Shown here: piece by piece, positions 16,620-26,239 of the stretch
Position numbering within the stretch: position 1 is the stretch's first letter
Layout of the letters: each line of letters begins with the position of its first letter
From: Rhizobium giardinii bv. giardinii H152
Lineage (GTDB): Bacteria; Pseudomonadota; Alphaproteobacteria; Rhizobiales; Rhizobiaceae
Length of the DNA: 64,000 nucleotides
Assembly (NCBI RefSeq): GCF_000379605.1
Contig: NZ_KB902680.1
Location: forward strand, 186,186-250,185
Direction: 5' to 3'
Notes under the pieces: generated by a model
What the model saw: the letters and a program-made list of their open reading frames with translations, nothing else
Databases searched by the model: none
What the model was told of the DNA's origin: nothing
Translations under genes and position numbers: made by a program

Positions 16620-17449
16620 AGCCGATGCTGACCGTTGATGATCTGCGCGTCTCGTTTCCAACCCGCACCGGGCTGATCGAAGCGGTGCGCGGTGTGTCCT
16701 TCACGCTCGGGAGGGAACGGCTCGGCATCGTCGGCGAAAGCGGATCGGGAAAATCGCAGACGGGCAGGGCGATCATGGGGCTGACCCCCGCGCATGCCCG
16801 CATATCGGCAAGCAAGCTCAACTTCGACGGCACCGACCTGTTGACTGCACCGGCGAAAGTCCGGCGCAGCCTTCGCGGAAGCCGTATCGCGATGATCCTG
16901 CAGGACCCGAAATATTCGCTGAACCCCGTGATGAGCATCGGCCGCCAGATCGTCGAGACGTTGCGCACGCATGAGAACGTCGGCAAGCGCGAGGCTCGTG
17001 ACCGCGCCATCGCCATGCTCGAGGCGGTGCAGATCCGCGATGCGGGGCGGGTCTTCGACCTGCATCCGCACGAAGTCTCCGGCGGCATGGGACAGCGGGC
17101 CATGATCGCCATGATGCTGATCGCCGGTCCCGAACTGCTGATCGCCGACGAGCCGACCTCGGCGCTTGACGTGACGGTTCAGCTTGACGTGCTTCGCATC
17201 CTCGACAAGCTCGTTGCCGAACGTGGCATGGGCCTGATCTTCATCTCCCACGATCTGCGGCTCGTCTCTTCCTTCTGCGACCGGGTCATCGTCATGTATG
17301 CCGGCAGGATCGTCGAGGAGATCGCGGCGGGAGATCTGGCGAATGCCAAGCATCCCTATACACAGGGCCTGCTCAACTGCATGCCCACGCTCGGTACCGA
17401 CCGGCATCCCCTGCCGGTGCTTGACCGCAAACCGGAGTGGGCGGCATGA
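16616..17449 (+). CDS. Peptide ABC transporter ATPase 1 (DppD family)
   Basis: 277 aa ABC ATPase. Walker A GESGSGKSQT near residue 41, Q-loop ILQDPKYSLNPVM, signature VSGGMGQRAMIAMML, Walker B LLIADEPTSALDVT, switch His in FISHDLRLV, and a short C-terminal oligopeptide-transporter segment with HPYTQGLLNCMP. Shorter than the usual 320-330 residue DppD because the C-terminal Cys-rich Fe-S region is absent. Overlaps both neighbours by 4 bp. Confidence 0.92.
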   Translation: MKPMLTVDDLRVSFPTRTGLIEAVRGVSFTLGRERLGIVGESGSGKSQTGRAIMGLTPAHARISASKLNFDGTDLLTAPAKVRRSLRGSRIAMILQDPKYSLNPVMSIGRQIVETLRTHENVGKREARDRAIAMLEAVQIRDAGRVFDLHPHEVSGGMGQRAMIAMMLIAGPELLIADEPTSALDVTVQLDVLRILDKLVAERGMGLIFISHDLRLVSSFCDRVIVMYAGRIVEEIAAGDLANAKHPYTQGLLNCMPTLGTDRHPLPVLDRKPEWAA

Positions 17450-18207
17450 GGGCGGCGATCGCAGCGGAAAACCTGACCGTCTCCTACGACGACTTTCTGG
17501 CGCTCGACGATGTCAGCATCGACGTGGCATCCGGCGAATCCTTCGGGCTGGTCGGCGAATCCGGCTCGGGAAAATCGACGCTGTTGCGCGCCATTGCGGG
17601 ACTTGCGCCGATTGCCGGCGGCAGGATCATGCTCGACGGCAAGACCCTTGATGCGCGCCATCGCGACAAGGCCTTCTATCGCCGGGTGCAGATGGTCTTT
17701 CAGGATCCCTACGGCTCGTTGCACCCTCGCCAGACCGTCGATCGCCTGCTGCAGGAACCGCTTGCCATTCACGGGGTAGGGGACGCCGAACGCCGCATCC
17801 TGCGCGCGCTCGATGAAGTCGGCCTCGGTTCGTCCTTTCGGTTCCGCTATTCGCATCAGCTCTCCGGCGGCCAGCGCCAACGCATTGCCATTGCCCGTGC
17901 GCTGATCATCGAGCCTGAGATCATGCTGCTCGACGAGCCGACCTCGGCGCTCGATGCCTCGGTGCAGGCCGAAGTCCTCAACCTCCTGGAACAGGTCCGG
18001 CGCGACCGGAAGCTCACCTATATCATGGTCAGTCACGATCTCGGCGTCGTCACCCACATGTGCGAACGCCTGGCGGTGATGAAATCGGGCAAAGTTGTCG
18101 AGCGGCTATCGTCCGGCGATCTCGTGGCAGGGCGGATCAGCGAGGCCTACACGAAGAACCTGATGGTCGCCAGCAAGGGGTTCGTGCGGAAGGCGGCCTT
18201 GGCCTGA
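17446..18207 (+). CDS. Peptide ABC transporter ATPase 2 (DppF family)
   Basis: 253 aa ABC ATPase, last gene of the dipeptide operon. Walker A GESGSGKSTLLRAIAGL, Q-loop VFQDPYGSLHPRQTV (the typical DppF/OppF form), signature [15 protein letters not shown], Walker B IMLLDEPTSALDASV, and H-loop MVSHDLGVV. Pairs with the upstream ATPase as a heterodimer. Start ATG 17446 overlaps the previous stop. Confidence 0.92.
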   Translation: MRAAIAAENLTVSYDDFLALDDVSIDVASGESFGLVGESGSGKSTLLRAIAGLAPIAGGRIMLDGKTLDARHRDKAFYRRVQMVFQDPYGSLHPRQTVDRLLQEPLAIHGVGDAERRILRALDEVGLGSSFRFRYSHQLSGGQRQRIAIARALIIEPEIMLLDEPTSALDASVQAEVLNLLEQVRRDRKLTYIMVSHDLGVVTHMCERLAVMKSGKVVERLSSGDLVAGRISEAYTKNLMVASKGFVRKAALA

Positions 18208-18323
18208 GGTCTGGCGCGGTCGCGCGGTCACTCGGCATCGGCGGAACCGCGCCTTGTGCTGTGTATTGGAAAGGCGCAATATTCGCGGGCTGGGGCGTGG
18301 TTCACCGTGGGAGGAGCGAATCC

Positions 18324-19760
18324 ATGAACGATATGAGCCTCATGAATCTGCAGGCAGGAAAGACATGGATTGGTGCTGAGGCCATCGAGGCGCTTGCCGG
18401 GCGGCTGCGCGGCCGGGTGCTGGACGCCAGCGATGCCGCCTATGAGGAGGCGCGGACAATCTGGAATGCAATGGTCGACCGTCGGCCGGCCCTGATTGTC
18501 CAATGCGCCGGGGCAGCCGACGTGATCAATGCCGTGCGATTTGCAAGCGACAACAAGCTGCTCGTTTCGGTGCGCGGCGGCGGGCACAACATTGCCGGCA
18601 ACGCGGTCTGCGACGGTGGCTTGATGATCGACCTGTCGCCGATGAAATCGGTGCGTGTCGATATCACCGCCAAGCGAGCCTGGGTCGAACCGGGCGCGAC
18701 GCTCGCCGATGTCGACAAGGAAACCCAGTCGTTCGGGCTGGCGGTGCCGACCGGCATCAACTCGACCACCGGCATTGCCGGGCTGACGCTCGGCGGTGGC
18801 TTCGGCTGGATCACGCGCAAATTCGGTCTGACGATCGACAACCTCGTTTCCGCGGATGTCGTGACGGCGAACGGCGAATTGGTGCGGGCAAGCCAGACGC
18901 AAAACAGCGATCTGTTCTGGGCGCTTCGGGGCGGCGGCGGCAATTTCGGCATCGTCACGGCCTTCGAGTTTCAGCTTCACGACCTCGGTCCGCAGGTCCT
19001 TTCCGGCCTCGTCGTGCATCCCATCGCCGATGCGCGGGCCGTTCTTGAGCAGTATCGACAGGCGCTGGAAACGGCGCCGGACGAGCTGACCTGCTGGGTG
19101 GTGATGCGGCAGGCGCCGCCACTGCCGTTCCTGCCGCAGGAGTGGCATGGCAAGGAGGTCCTGGTTCTCGCCATGTGCTGGTGTGGCGATCTTGATGCCG
19201 GCGAGAAGGCGACGCAACGCTTGCGTTCGATCGGCAAGCCGATCGCCGATGTCGTCGGTCCCCATCCGTTTGCCGGCTGGCAGCAGGCCTTCGATCCGCT
19301 GCTGACGCCTGGCGCGCGCAACTACTGGAAAAGCCACGACTTCATCGCGCTTTCGGACCCTGCGATCGAGGTCCTGCTCGATGCGATCGCCAAGCTGCCC
19401 GGACCGGAATGCGAGGTCTTCATCGCTCACGTCGGCGGTGCCGCCGGTCGCATTGCTGCCGGCGCGACAGCCTTTCCGCAGCGGAATTCGCATTTCGTCA
19501 TGAATGTTCATGCGCGCTGGCGTGAGGCCGCAAAGGATCAGGCCTGCATCGGCTGGGCGCGCCAGCTTTTCGAGGCGGCAAAGCCTCATTCGGCGGGAAC
19601 CGCCTATATCAACTTCATGCCGGAAGACGAGACCGACCGCGTCGAGGCGGCCTATGGCGACAACTACAAGCGGCTGGCGCAGATCAAGCAGCAGTACGAT
19701 CCTCAGAACCTGTTCCGCATGAACCAGAATGTCAGGCCGGTTGGCGGCCGGACCGTGTGA
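18324..19760 (+). CDS. FAD-binding oxidoreductase, berberine-bridge-enzyme type
   Basis: 478 aa. FAD-linked oxidase N-domain (PCMH fold): AADVINAVRFASDNKLLVSVRGGGHNIAGNAVCDGGLMIDLS, in which the His of GGGH is the usual site for covalent FAD, then GIAGLTLGGGFGWITRKFGLTIDNL. The C-terminus ends with the BBE segment YKRLAQIKQQYDPQNLFRMNQNV. Such enzymes oxidise sugars, alcohols or alkaloid-like compounds; the substrate is not predictable. The ATG at 18324 follows GGGAGGAG. It stands alone, 116 bp after the peptide operon. Confidence 0.88.
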   Translation: MNDMSLMNLQAGKTWIGAEAIEALAGRLRGRVLDASDAAYEEARTIWNAMVDRRPALIVQCAGAADVINAVRFASDNKLLVSVRGGGHNIAGNAVCDGGLMIDLSPMKSVRVDITAKRAWVEPGATLADVDKETQSFGLAVPTGINSTTGIAGLTLGGGFGWITRKFGLTIDNLVSADVVTANGELVRASQTQNSDLFWALRGGGGNFGIVTAFEFQLHDLGPQVLSGLVVHPIADARAVLEQYRQALETAPDELTCWVVMRQAPPLPFLPQEWHGKEVLVLAMCWCGDLDAGEKATQRLRSIGKPIADVVGPHPFAGWQQAFDPLLTPGARNYWKSHDFIALSDPAIEVLLDAIAKLPGPECEVFIAHVGGAAGRIAAGATAFPQRNSHFVMNVHARWREAAKDQACIGWARQLFEAAKPHSAGTAYINFMPEDETDRVEAAYGDNYKRLAQIKQQYDPQNLFRMNQNVRPVGGRTV

Positions 19761-19957
19761 ACCGGCACAGCGGCCTGCCTGCCGGGCCGCAGAGGTGACC
19801 GTCGCCGCAACGGCGATCCTTCTGCGACAACCGGACGGGTCAATCGAACCGGGCCGCCGCTCGCACTTGCGGCGGTCCATTCGTCATTGACTTCGCTGGT
19901 GATGGGAGGAAAATGCCTCTTTCATGCGTCAGCACGCAACATCAAGAGGTACCTACG

Positions 19958-20428
19958 ATGACGATCGCCAGGAAACTTCAGGACTATATCGACGGCGAGG
20001 GTATCGCCTACGACACCGTCGCTCATCACCGTACGGCGACAACCAGCCAGACAGCGCAAGCGGCCCATGTTCCCGGCAACAGGCTGGCCAAATCGGTGGT
20101 CGTCCATCACGAAATGGGGTACGTGCTCGCCGTCGTGCCGAGCACCCACCGGATCGAGCTCTCCACATTGCAGGATGTGATGAACAGGCGTCTTGGCCTC
20201 GCCTCGGAGGATGAGGTCAGCTCGCTGTTTGCCGATTGCGACATTGGCGCGGTGCCGCCCATCGGATCGGCCTACGACGTACCGGTGATCCTCGACGAAA
20301 GCCTCGGCAACGCCAGCGACGTCTATTTCGAGGGCGGTGATCACAAGACTTTGGTGCATGTCAGCGGACCGAGTTTCCGCAGCCTGATGAAGGACGCGCA
20401 GGTCGCCCGCTTCAGCCACGCGGCTTAG
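19958..20428 (+). CDS. YbaK/EbsC-type aminoacyl-tRNA deacylase
   Basis: 156 aa YbaK/ProX-like domain: YDTVAHHRTATTSQTAQAAHVPGNRLAKSVVVHHEMGYVLAVVPSTHRI, with the conserved Lys in AKSVV and Gly-rich GSAYDVPVILDESL segment near the end. Stand-alone family members remove wrongly attached amino acids from tRNA, but many rhizobial paralogues are untested. The start at 19958 follows AGAGGT; ATG 19913, behind GGGAGG, would add 15 residues and is possible. Confidence 0.85.
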   Translation: MTIARKLQDYIDGEGIAYDTVAHHRTATTSQTAQAAHVPGNRLAKSVVVHHEMGYVLAVVPSTHRIELSTLQDVMNRRLGLASEDEVSSLFADCDIGAVPPIGSAYDVPVILDESLGNASDVYFEGGDHKTLVHVSGPSFRSLMKDAQVARFSHAA

Positions 20429-20512
20429 ACGGGATGAGCCCGAGGCGCGCGCCCCGCTTTGGCCGGCGTGGATCCCTGCGGCGCAGGCCGCAGCGCCTCC
20501 GCTCGCCTCGGG

Positions 20513-20722
20513 TCAAACTCCGACAATTCCAATTATCGGCGGCACGAAGTCCGGAAATCCAAGCCTCGGATAATCACAGCGCCTGTCGAACTTGGAGATC
20601 GGTTGCGTGCGCTTGCAAGCTGGATCGGTTTTGAAGGCATATCCAGGCAAGGTGACGTACCGGCTATGTGGGGTGCACAGCAGTATGGCCACTCCGAAAA
20701 GCAATGCCGCATAGGTTTTCAT
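20513..20722 (-). CDS. Possible small secreted protein
   Basis: 69 aa. A short basic start and hydrophobic run (MKTYAALLFGVAILLCTP) form a signal or lipoprotein-like leader. The mature part holds two cysteines, in ACKRTQP and DRRCDYP, and an aromatic/Pro-rich tail. GAGG lies 8 bases before the ATG at 20722. I do not recognise the family; the signal-peptide-like start and ribosome site support it as real, but it lies in a poorly coding region. Confidence 0.5.
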   Translation of the reverse strand: MKTYAALLFGVAILLCTPHSRYVTLPGYAFKTDPACKRTQPISKFDRRCDYPRLGFPDFVPPIIGIVGV

Positions 20723-21156
20723 GATCACGCCTCGTAAGCAACTTGCACCAATCGTTGGTATTGGTTTGTGCGTTGTCGTGATGAAAAGCGTTCACGCTGA
20801 GATGCAAGCGCCTCGCGGGGGGACCTCGGCGTCTGTGCAAATATCTCACAAGCAGGGTGCGACAACCATTCATCCAAAGGGATGAGGGCCGTCTCCAAGT
20901 TAGGCATGCGGGGGAGGCCTGACTGGCAAAACTCGACGGACACTGGCTGCGCCGGACGCGACGCTTTCGCTTATTTCGCGGCCTCCAGACGGAGCGGACA
21001 CGCCCTGTTCGAAACCTGTTTCGCGCGTGCTATGTGGGACGCAGCTGAAAGCCGAAGCGTGTTACACCAATTATTGAATCGCCTCGCCGGCATGCGGTGC
21101 CGCACTGCAATCAACTGACTGATTGGCTGTTTCCCCAGTTATATCAAGGAGTTAAG
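20723..21156. other. Sparse region between the small protein gene and tRNA-Arg
   Basis: 434 bp with no ORF that looks real in any frame and no recognisable repeat or RNA gene. Composition is less GC-rich than the surrounding coding DNA. It borders the 3' end of tRNA-Arg, a usual integration site, but no integrase or duplicated tRNA end is visible in the window. Confidence 0.4.
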
Positions 21157-21233
21157 TGGCGCACCCGACAGGATTCGAACCTGTGACCTTTGGAATCGGA
21201 ATCCAACACTCTATCCAGCTGAGCTACGGGTGC
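21157..21233 (-). tRNA. tRNA-Arg (anticodon CCG)
   Basis: 77 nt including an encoded CCA end. The cloverleaf is clear on the minus strand: acceptor GCACCCG pairs with CGGGTGC, the D-arm reads GCTC..GAGT-like, the anticodon stem TTGGA/TCCAA encloses the loop TTCCGAT (anticodon CCG, codon CGG), and the T-arm holds GGTTCGAATCC. The discriminator base is G. Confidence 0.97.
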
Positions 21234-21379
21234 ATCCGCGGCGGTTCGAGACCGCCGAAGCAGGCTGTGAGCGGTTCATAGCCCAGGAAATGCTCAGCAT
21301 CAATGGTCAATGCACAGCTTTGGAAGGAAAATCCCGAGTTTGCCGCATGTTATCGGTGAAGGCTGCATCAGATGACGAA

Positions 21380-21407
21380 AAATGCCGCGCCTTCGAGCGC
21401 GGCATTT
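21380..21407 (-). terminator. Rho-independent terminator of the xyl operon
   Basis: Perfect 11 bp stem (AAATGCCGCGC with GCGCGGCATTT) around a six-base loop. On the minus strand the stem is followed by a run of T, as needed for termination after xylG, whose stop lies about 22 bp upstream. Confidence 0.85.
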
Positions 21408-21429
21408 GATTTTCACGGAGAGGCGAAGC

Positions 21430-22215
<786 letters not shown>

Positions 22216-22229
22216 TGTTCGAACTCCTC

Positions 22230-23555
22230 TTACTTGGCTCGACCGCGATAGACGGTATCCAGCCAGACGGCCATGACCAGCACGACGCCGATGACGATGC
22301 TTTGCAGCGGGGTATCGACACGCAAGAGCACCATGCCCGATTGCAGCGATTGCATGACGATGGCGCCGAGTACCGCACCGGCGATCGTTCCCATGCCACC
22401 GGCAAGCGACGTGCCCCCGATGACGGCCGCAGCAATGGTGTAGAGCTCGTCGAGCGTCCCTTGCGCATTGGTCGCGGCGTTGAGGCGAGCCGTTGAGATC
22501 GCCGCGGCGATGGCGCAGAGCGCGCCCATCAGCGCGAAGATGCGCACCGTCACCCAGCGGGTCTTGATGCCGGCGAGTTCGGCTGCTTCCGGGTTGCCGC
22601 CGATGGCGAAGACATAGCGGCCGAAGCGGGTGCGGGTGGTGAGGAAACTCATGGCAATCGCGATGCCGACGGCCATCAGAACCGGGATGGCGATGCCGAG
22701 CGGGATCTGCAGGCCGCCTTCAGGCCAGGGAATGTTATGGGCCTCGGCATATTTCTTGGCGAGGTTGACCGGCATGTAATAGCTGTTCAGTACCCAGACG
22801 GCGCAGAGCACCGTGACGCAGCCGACGACCGAGAGGAAATATTCCGCCCACATCGGCCGCAGCGGGAAGCCGAAGCGCTTGCGCTGCTTGCGTGAATTGA
22901 TGATCGACGCGACGATGAAGAGGCAGGCGATGACGCCGACGATCCAGCTCGCCGTGGCGCCGATTGATCCTTCTGCGCCGCCGCCCATCATGCGGAAGGT
23001 CGTATCCATCGGCGCGACCGTGGCACCGCTGATGACGAGGAAGGCGCCGGCGCGCCAGACCAGCAGTCCGCCGAGCGTCACGATGAAGGAGGGCACGTTG
23101 AGAAAGGCAACGATAAGCCCCTGGAAGGCGCCGATGGCGGTTCCGAGCGCAATGCCGACCGCAAGCGCGATGATCCATGTGGCGGGATGGTCGAAGCCGA
23201 TCAGCGGCGGCAGGATCTTGGCCTGGGTGATTGCCATGATCATGCCGACGAAGCCGAGGATCGAACCGACGGACAGGTCGATGTTGCGGGTGACGATGAC
23301 CAGCACCATGCCTGTCGCCATGACCGATACGGACGCTGCCTGAACCGTCAGGTTCCAGAGGTTGCGCGGGGTCAGGAAGAGCCCGCCGAAAAGCCCGCCT
23401 GTCGAAATCTGAAAGCCGAGCCAGATAATCAGAAGCGCCGCGATCATGCCGAGAAGCCGTGTATCTATCTCGGTTGCCTGCAAAAATCTCTGCAAGGCCG
23501 TGCTCTCTGTGTGGCGTGCGCTGCCGGAAGGCGCGGCAATGGTGGTATTTGCCAT
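22230..23555 (-). CDS. xylH: Xylose-type ABC transporter permease
   Basis: 441 aa, about ten membrane helices, the length of XylH rather than the shorter RbsC. Seen: [46 protein letters not shown] segment (here [19 protein letters not shown]) and the C-terminal [36 protein letters not shown]. The AGGAA site is close to ATG 23555. It lies 14 bp from xylG and 118 bp after xylF, and that gap contains a nested stem-loop. Confidence 0.87.
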   Translation of the reverse strand: MANTTIAAPSGSARHTESTALQRFLQATEIDTRLLGMIAALLIIWLGFQISTGGLFGGLFLTPRNLWNLTVQAASVSVMATGMVLVIVTRNIDLSVGSILGFVGMIMAITQAKILPPLIGFDHPATWIIALAVGIALGTAIGAFQGLIVAFLNVPSFIVTLGGLLVWRAGAFLVISGATVAPMDTTFRMMGGGAEGSIGATASWIVGVIACLFIVASIINSRKQRKRFGFPLRPMWAEYFLSVVGCVTVLCAVWVLNSYYMPVNLAKKYAEAHNIPWPEGGLQIPLGIAIPVLMAVGIAIAMSFLTTRTRFGRYVFAIGGNPEAAELAGIKTRWVTVRIFALMGALCAIAAAISTARLNAATNAQGTLDELYTIAAAVIGGTSLAGGMGTIAGAVLGAIVMQSLQSGMVLLRVDTPLQSIVIGVVLVMAVWLDTVYRGRAK

Positions 23556-23592
23556 TTCCTGGATACTCCCCCTTTTTCTTGTCGTTCAAGGC

Positions 23593-23667
23593 TCCGGACA
23601 TCGGAGAAGCGCCGCAACGGTGCTCGCTGCGGCGCTCGTGACGGGACCTTATTTGCCCATGTCCGGA
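23593..23667 (-). other. Nested stem-loop between xylF and xylH
   Basis: Outer arms TCCGGACAT (23593-23601) and ATGTCCGGA (23659-23667), inner arms GCGCCGCA (23609-23616) and TGCGGCGC (23628-23635), both perfect. No T-run follows. Such structures after binding-protein genes commonly protect the upstream transcript from 3' decay and lower expression of the downstream permease. Confidence 0.6.
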
Positions 23668-23673
23668 ATCGGA

Positions 23674-24714
23674 TCAGTTGCAGACGGCAACGGTTCCGGC
23701 CTTGACGCCCTGGCAGGTTTCTTCCTTGGAAATCCAGCCGGCGTCGATGACGACGTTCAGGTTGTCCTTGGTGATCGGCTGCGGTGCGATGAAGAACGAA
23801 TTCATCTCGACACCCTTCGGGCCGCCGGAGAACTTGACAGTGCCTTCGATGGCATCCATGGACGCGCCGCCGGCAAGCGCCACGGCGATTTCGCCGGCCT
23901 TCTTGCCGAGTTCACGCGAGTCCTTCCAGACGGATACGGTCTGCGTGCCGAGCGCGACGCGGTTCAGAGCGGCCTTGTCGCCGTCCTGGCCGGAAACCGG
24001 CACGGAGCCAGCGAGACCCTGTGCTTCGAGAGCCGCAACCACGCCGCCGGCCATGCCGTCGTTCGAGGAAACGACGCCATCGACCTTGTTGTCGTTGGCG
24101 GTCAGGAACTGCTCCATGTTCTTCTGCGCAACTTCAGGCTTCCAGCCGTCGGTATAGGCTTCGCCGACGTTCTTGATCTTGCCGGCATCCATGGCTTCCT
24201 TCAGCACTTCCATCTGTCCGGAGAACAGGAAGTCGGCATTCGGATCGGTCGATGCGCCCTTAATGAAGACATAGTTGCCTTCCGGCTTCACCTTGAACAC
24301 TTCGCGGGCCTGCATCCGGCCAACTTCCTTGTTATCGAACGTGATGTAGTAGGCGGCCGGATTTTCGATCAGGCGGTCGTAACCGACGACCGGGATGCCT
24401 TCGGCAGCGGCCTTTTCGATCGCCGGGCCGATGGCTTCGGAATCCTGCGCCAGAACGATCAGAGCATTGGCGCCCTGTGCGATCAGGGATTCGATGTCGG
24501 TCAACTGCTTTGCGGCGGACGCCTGGGCGTCAGCGGAAATATACTTGTCACCAGATGCTTCAAGCGCGGCCTTGATTGCAGCTTCGTCGGTTTTCCAGCG
24601 CTCTTCCTGGAAGTTCGACCAGGACACGCCGACCACCAGATCCTTGGCGACGGCTGCGGAATGCATGGACGCAATGATGGCAACGCCTGCCATCAGTTTC
24701 AAAACTGATTTCAT
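23674..24714 (-). CDS. xylF: Xylose-type periplasmic binding protein
   Basis: 346 aa. Signal peptide [23 protein letters not shown]. The mature protein is a class-I sugar-binding protein: [34 protein letters not shown] segment, [20 protein letters not shown] and [16 protein letters not shown], the XylF/RbsB pattern. GGGAGG precedes ATG 24714. First gene of the operon, divergent from a ROK regulator. D-xylose is the likely sugar by family; related monosaccharides are possible. Confidence 0.87.
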   Translation of the reverse strand: MKSVLKLMAGVAIIASMHSAAVAKDLVVGVSWSNFQEERWKTDEAAIKAALEASGDKYISADAQASAAKQLTDIESLIAQGANALIVLAQDSEAIGPAIEKAAAEGIPVVGYDRLIENPAAYYITFDNKEVGRMQAREVFKVKPEGNYVFIKGASTDPNADFLFSGQMEVLKEAMDAGKIKNVGEAYTDGWKPEVAQKNMEQFLTANDNKVDGVVSSNDGMAGGVVAALEAQGLAGSVPVSGQDGDKAALNRVALGTQTVSVWKDSRELGKKAGEIAVALAGGASMDAIEGTVKFSGGPKGVEMNSFFIAPQPITKDNLNVVIDAGWISKEETCQGVKAGTVAVCN

Positions 24715-24806
24715 GAAGTCCTCCCAAATGGCCGCTGGCCGTCCGTGCGAACCTCCCGCACGACCCCCGGCCAGCAAAAAATGCCTGTCGTCAACCCGAA
24801 AGAGTT

Positions 24807-24827
24807 TTTTCTCGACAGTCGAGAAAA
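24807..24827. promoter_or_regulatory. Operator palindrome between xylF and the ROK gene
   Basis: Perfect inverted repeat with arms TTTTCTCGAC (24807-24816) and GTCGAGAAAA (24818-24827) around one A. On the minus strand TTGACA at 24851-24856 and ATCTAT at 24827-24832 (spacer 18) could be the xylF promoter, which would put the palindrome just after the -10, a repression position. The ROK protein encoded alongside is the likely ligand. Confidence 0.75.
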
Positions 24828-24945
24828 TAGATGTCAGAGTTTCTTGGGGCTGTCAACAAGGCTTTGACAAAGGCTTTTGCACCGGACAGATGCTTTGGGA
24901 GGAGCATGTGTTTGTGAGAATCATCAGCGGTAACAGGAATGCGCA

Positions 24946-26181
24946 ATGCTGAGCAAATCCAGCACCGAACTGGTGCGTCAGCAGAACAGCGCACTCGTAC
25001 TTGCGGCGCTCAGGCGCATGGGCCCGCTGTCGCATACGGATATTTCCGAACAGACCGGATTGGCATCGGCCACCGTCTCGGCGATCACCGCTGAACTGGA
25101 GCGGGCCGAGGTCATCGAAAAGGCGGAACAGCAGCCCCATGGCGGCCGCGGCCGCCCGCGCGTGCTGTTTGCGCAGCGCCGCGATAGCGGGTTCCTCATC
25201 GCCGTGAGAATATCCTCGGACGTGGTTGAATATTCCCTTGTCGACTATTCCGGACGGCTGATCGACCGCTTCGAAGAGCCGCGCAATCCCAAGATCGCGG
25301 GAACCAAGCAATTCGCCGATGGATTTGTCGATGCGTTGACGCGGCTGATCAATCGCTCGCATCTGGCCAGGTCACAAATCCTGGCGGTTTCGATCAGCAG
25401 CAAGGGTACTGTCGATGCGCAGGGGCAACGGCTTTTGTGGTCGCCGGTGTTTGGCGGAGAGCAGATCGATTTCGCTGCCCTGCTGGAGCCGGAATGGCGC
25501 GCCAAGGTGACGTTGAACAACGAGACCCTGCTGGTCGCCCAGGCACTGGGTTTGAAGGCGGACTCGGCTCAGAGCGGCTCGTTTCGCGCACTGGCGGCGC
25601 TGTCGCTCGGTCATAGCGTCGGTCTCGGCATTGCCCGCAAGGACCGGTTTGGCGAACTCGAGGCGACTGCACCCAATTTCGGACATATGCTGCATGCGGC
25701 CAATGGCTGCCTCTGTCGCTGTGGCTCGTTTGGATGCATCGAGGCGTCGGCAGGGTTCTATGGCATCCTGCGCGCCGCATTCGAGGTGCCGCCGGATACG
25801 ATCCCGGCGAAATTCGTGCCGCTTGCGGAAATGGACAAGGTCGCGGCCAGCGCCCGGCAGGGAAACCGGATGGCGGGCTATGCCTTCCGCCAGGCCGGCA
25901 TTGCGCTCGGCAACGGCCTTTCGCGCGTGCTCAGCCTGCACGAGCGCATGCCGATCTACATCGGCGGGCCGGGCACACGCTACTTCGATCTGCTGCAGCG
26001 CGGCATCGACGAAGGGCTCGAACAATCGCATGAGGTGCGGCTGCAGGGACGGCCGGAGATTTCCGTCATCTTCGACGAGCAGCGCTTGGTCTTCGACGGT
26101 CATCTCGACCGGGCGCTGACCGACATGGATCATGACATCGCGGCCTTTCGGCAGCTTCCGACAGCAGCGGACTCCTCCTGA
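24946..26181 (+). CDS. ROK family transcriptional regulator (XylR-type)
   Basis: 411 aa. N-terminal winged helix (LVRQQNSALVLAALRRMGPLSHTDISEQTGLASATVSAITAELERAEVI) followed by a ROK sugar-kinase-like domain, with the zinc motif of ROK regulators in GCLCRCGSFGCIEA. The kinase phosphate motif is degraded, as expected for a regulator. Divergent from xylF across a perfect 21 bp palindrome, so it is the probable xylose-responsive repressor. Converges on idhA through a shared terminator. Confidence 0.9.
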   Translation: MLSKSSTELVRQQNSALVLAALRRMGPLSHTDISEQTGLASATVSAITAELERAEVIEKAEQQPHGGRGRPRVLFAQRRDSGFLIAVRISSDVVEYSLVDYSGRLIDRFEEPRNPKIAGTKQFADGFVDALTRLINRSHLARSQILAVSISSKGTVDAQGQRLLWSPVFGGEQIDFAALLEPEWRAKVTLNNETLLVAQALGLKADSAQSGSFRALAALSLGHSVGLGIARKDRFGELEATAPNFGHMLHAANGCLCRCGSFGCIEASAGFYGILRAAFEVPPDTIPAKFVPLAEMDKVAASARQGNRMAGYAFRQAGIALGNGLSRVLSLHERMPIYIGGPGTRYFDLLQRGIDEGLEQSHEVRLQGRPEISVIFDEQRLVFDGHLDRALTDMDHDIAAFRQLPTAADSS

Positions 26182-26191
26182 GAGCAAACGA

Positions 26192-26215
26192 AAGGCCGGG
26201 CGAAAACCCGGCCTT
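26192..26215. terminator. Bidirectional terminator between ROK gene and idhA
   Basis: Stem AAGGCCGGG / CCCGGCCTT (9 bp, perfect) around CGAAAA, located between two convergent genes. T-rich tracts are short on each side (CCTTT on plus, TTTCG on minus), so it may be only moderately efficient. Confidence 0.7.
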
Positions 26216-26239
26216 CCTTTCAGATAAGTTGTCGCGGAC

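Noticed and set aside
18236..18262. GGAAC element in the spacer before the FAD oxidase
   Set aside because: The base group 16 bases later is TATT, not CGTT or GTT, so it is not a convincing EcfG promoter.
18228..19880. 550-residue minus-strand frame opposite the FAD oxidase
   Set aside because: Mirror frame; no recognisable motif and extends through a spacer without codon bias.
21157..21233. tRNA-Arg as an attachment site of an integrated element
   Set aside because: No integrase, excisionase or duplicated tRNA end seen in the window.
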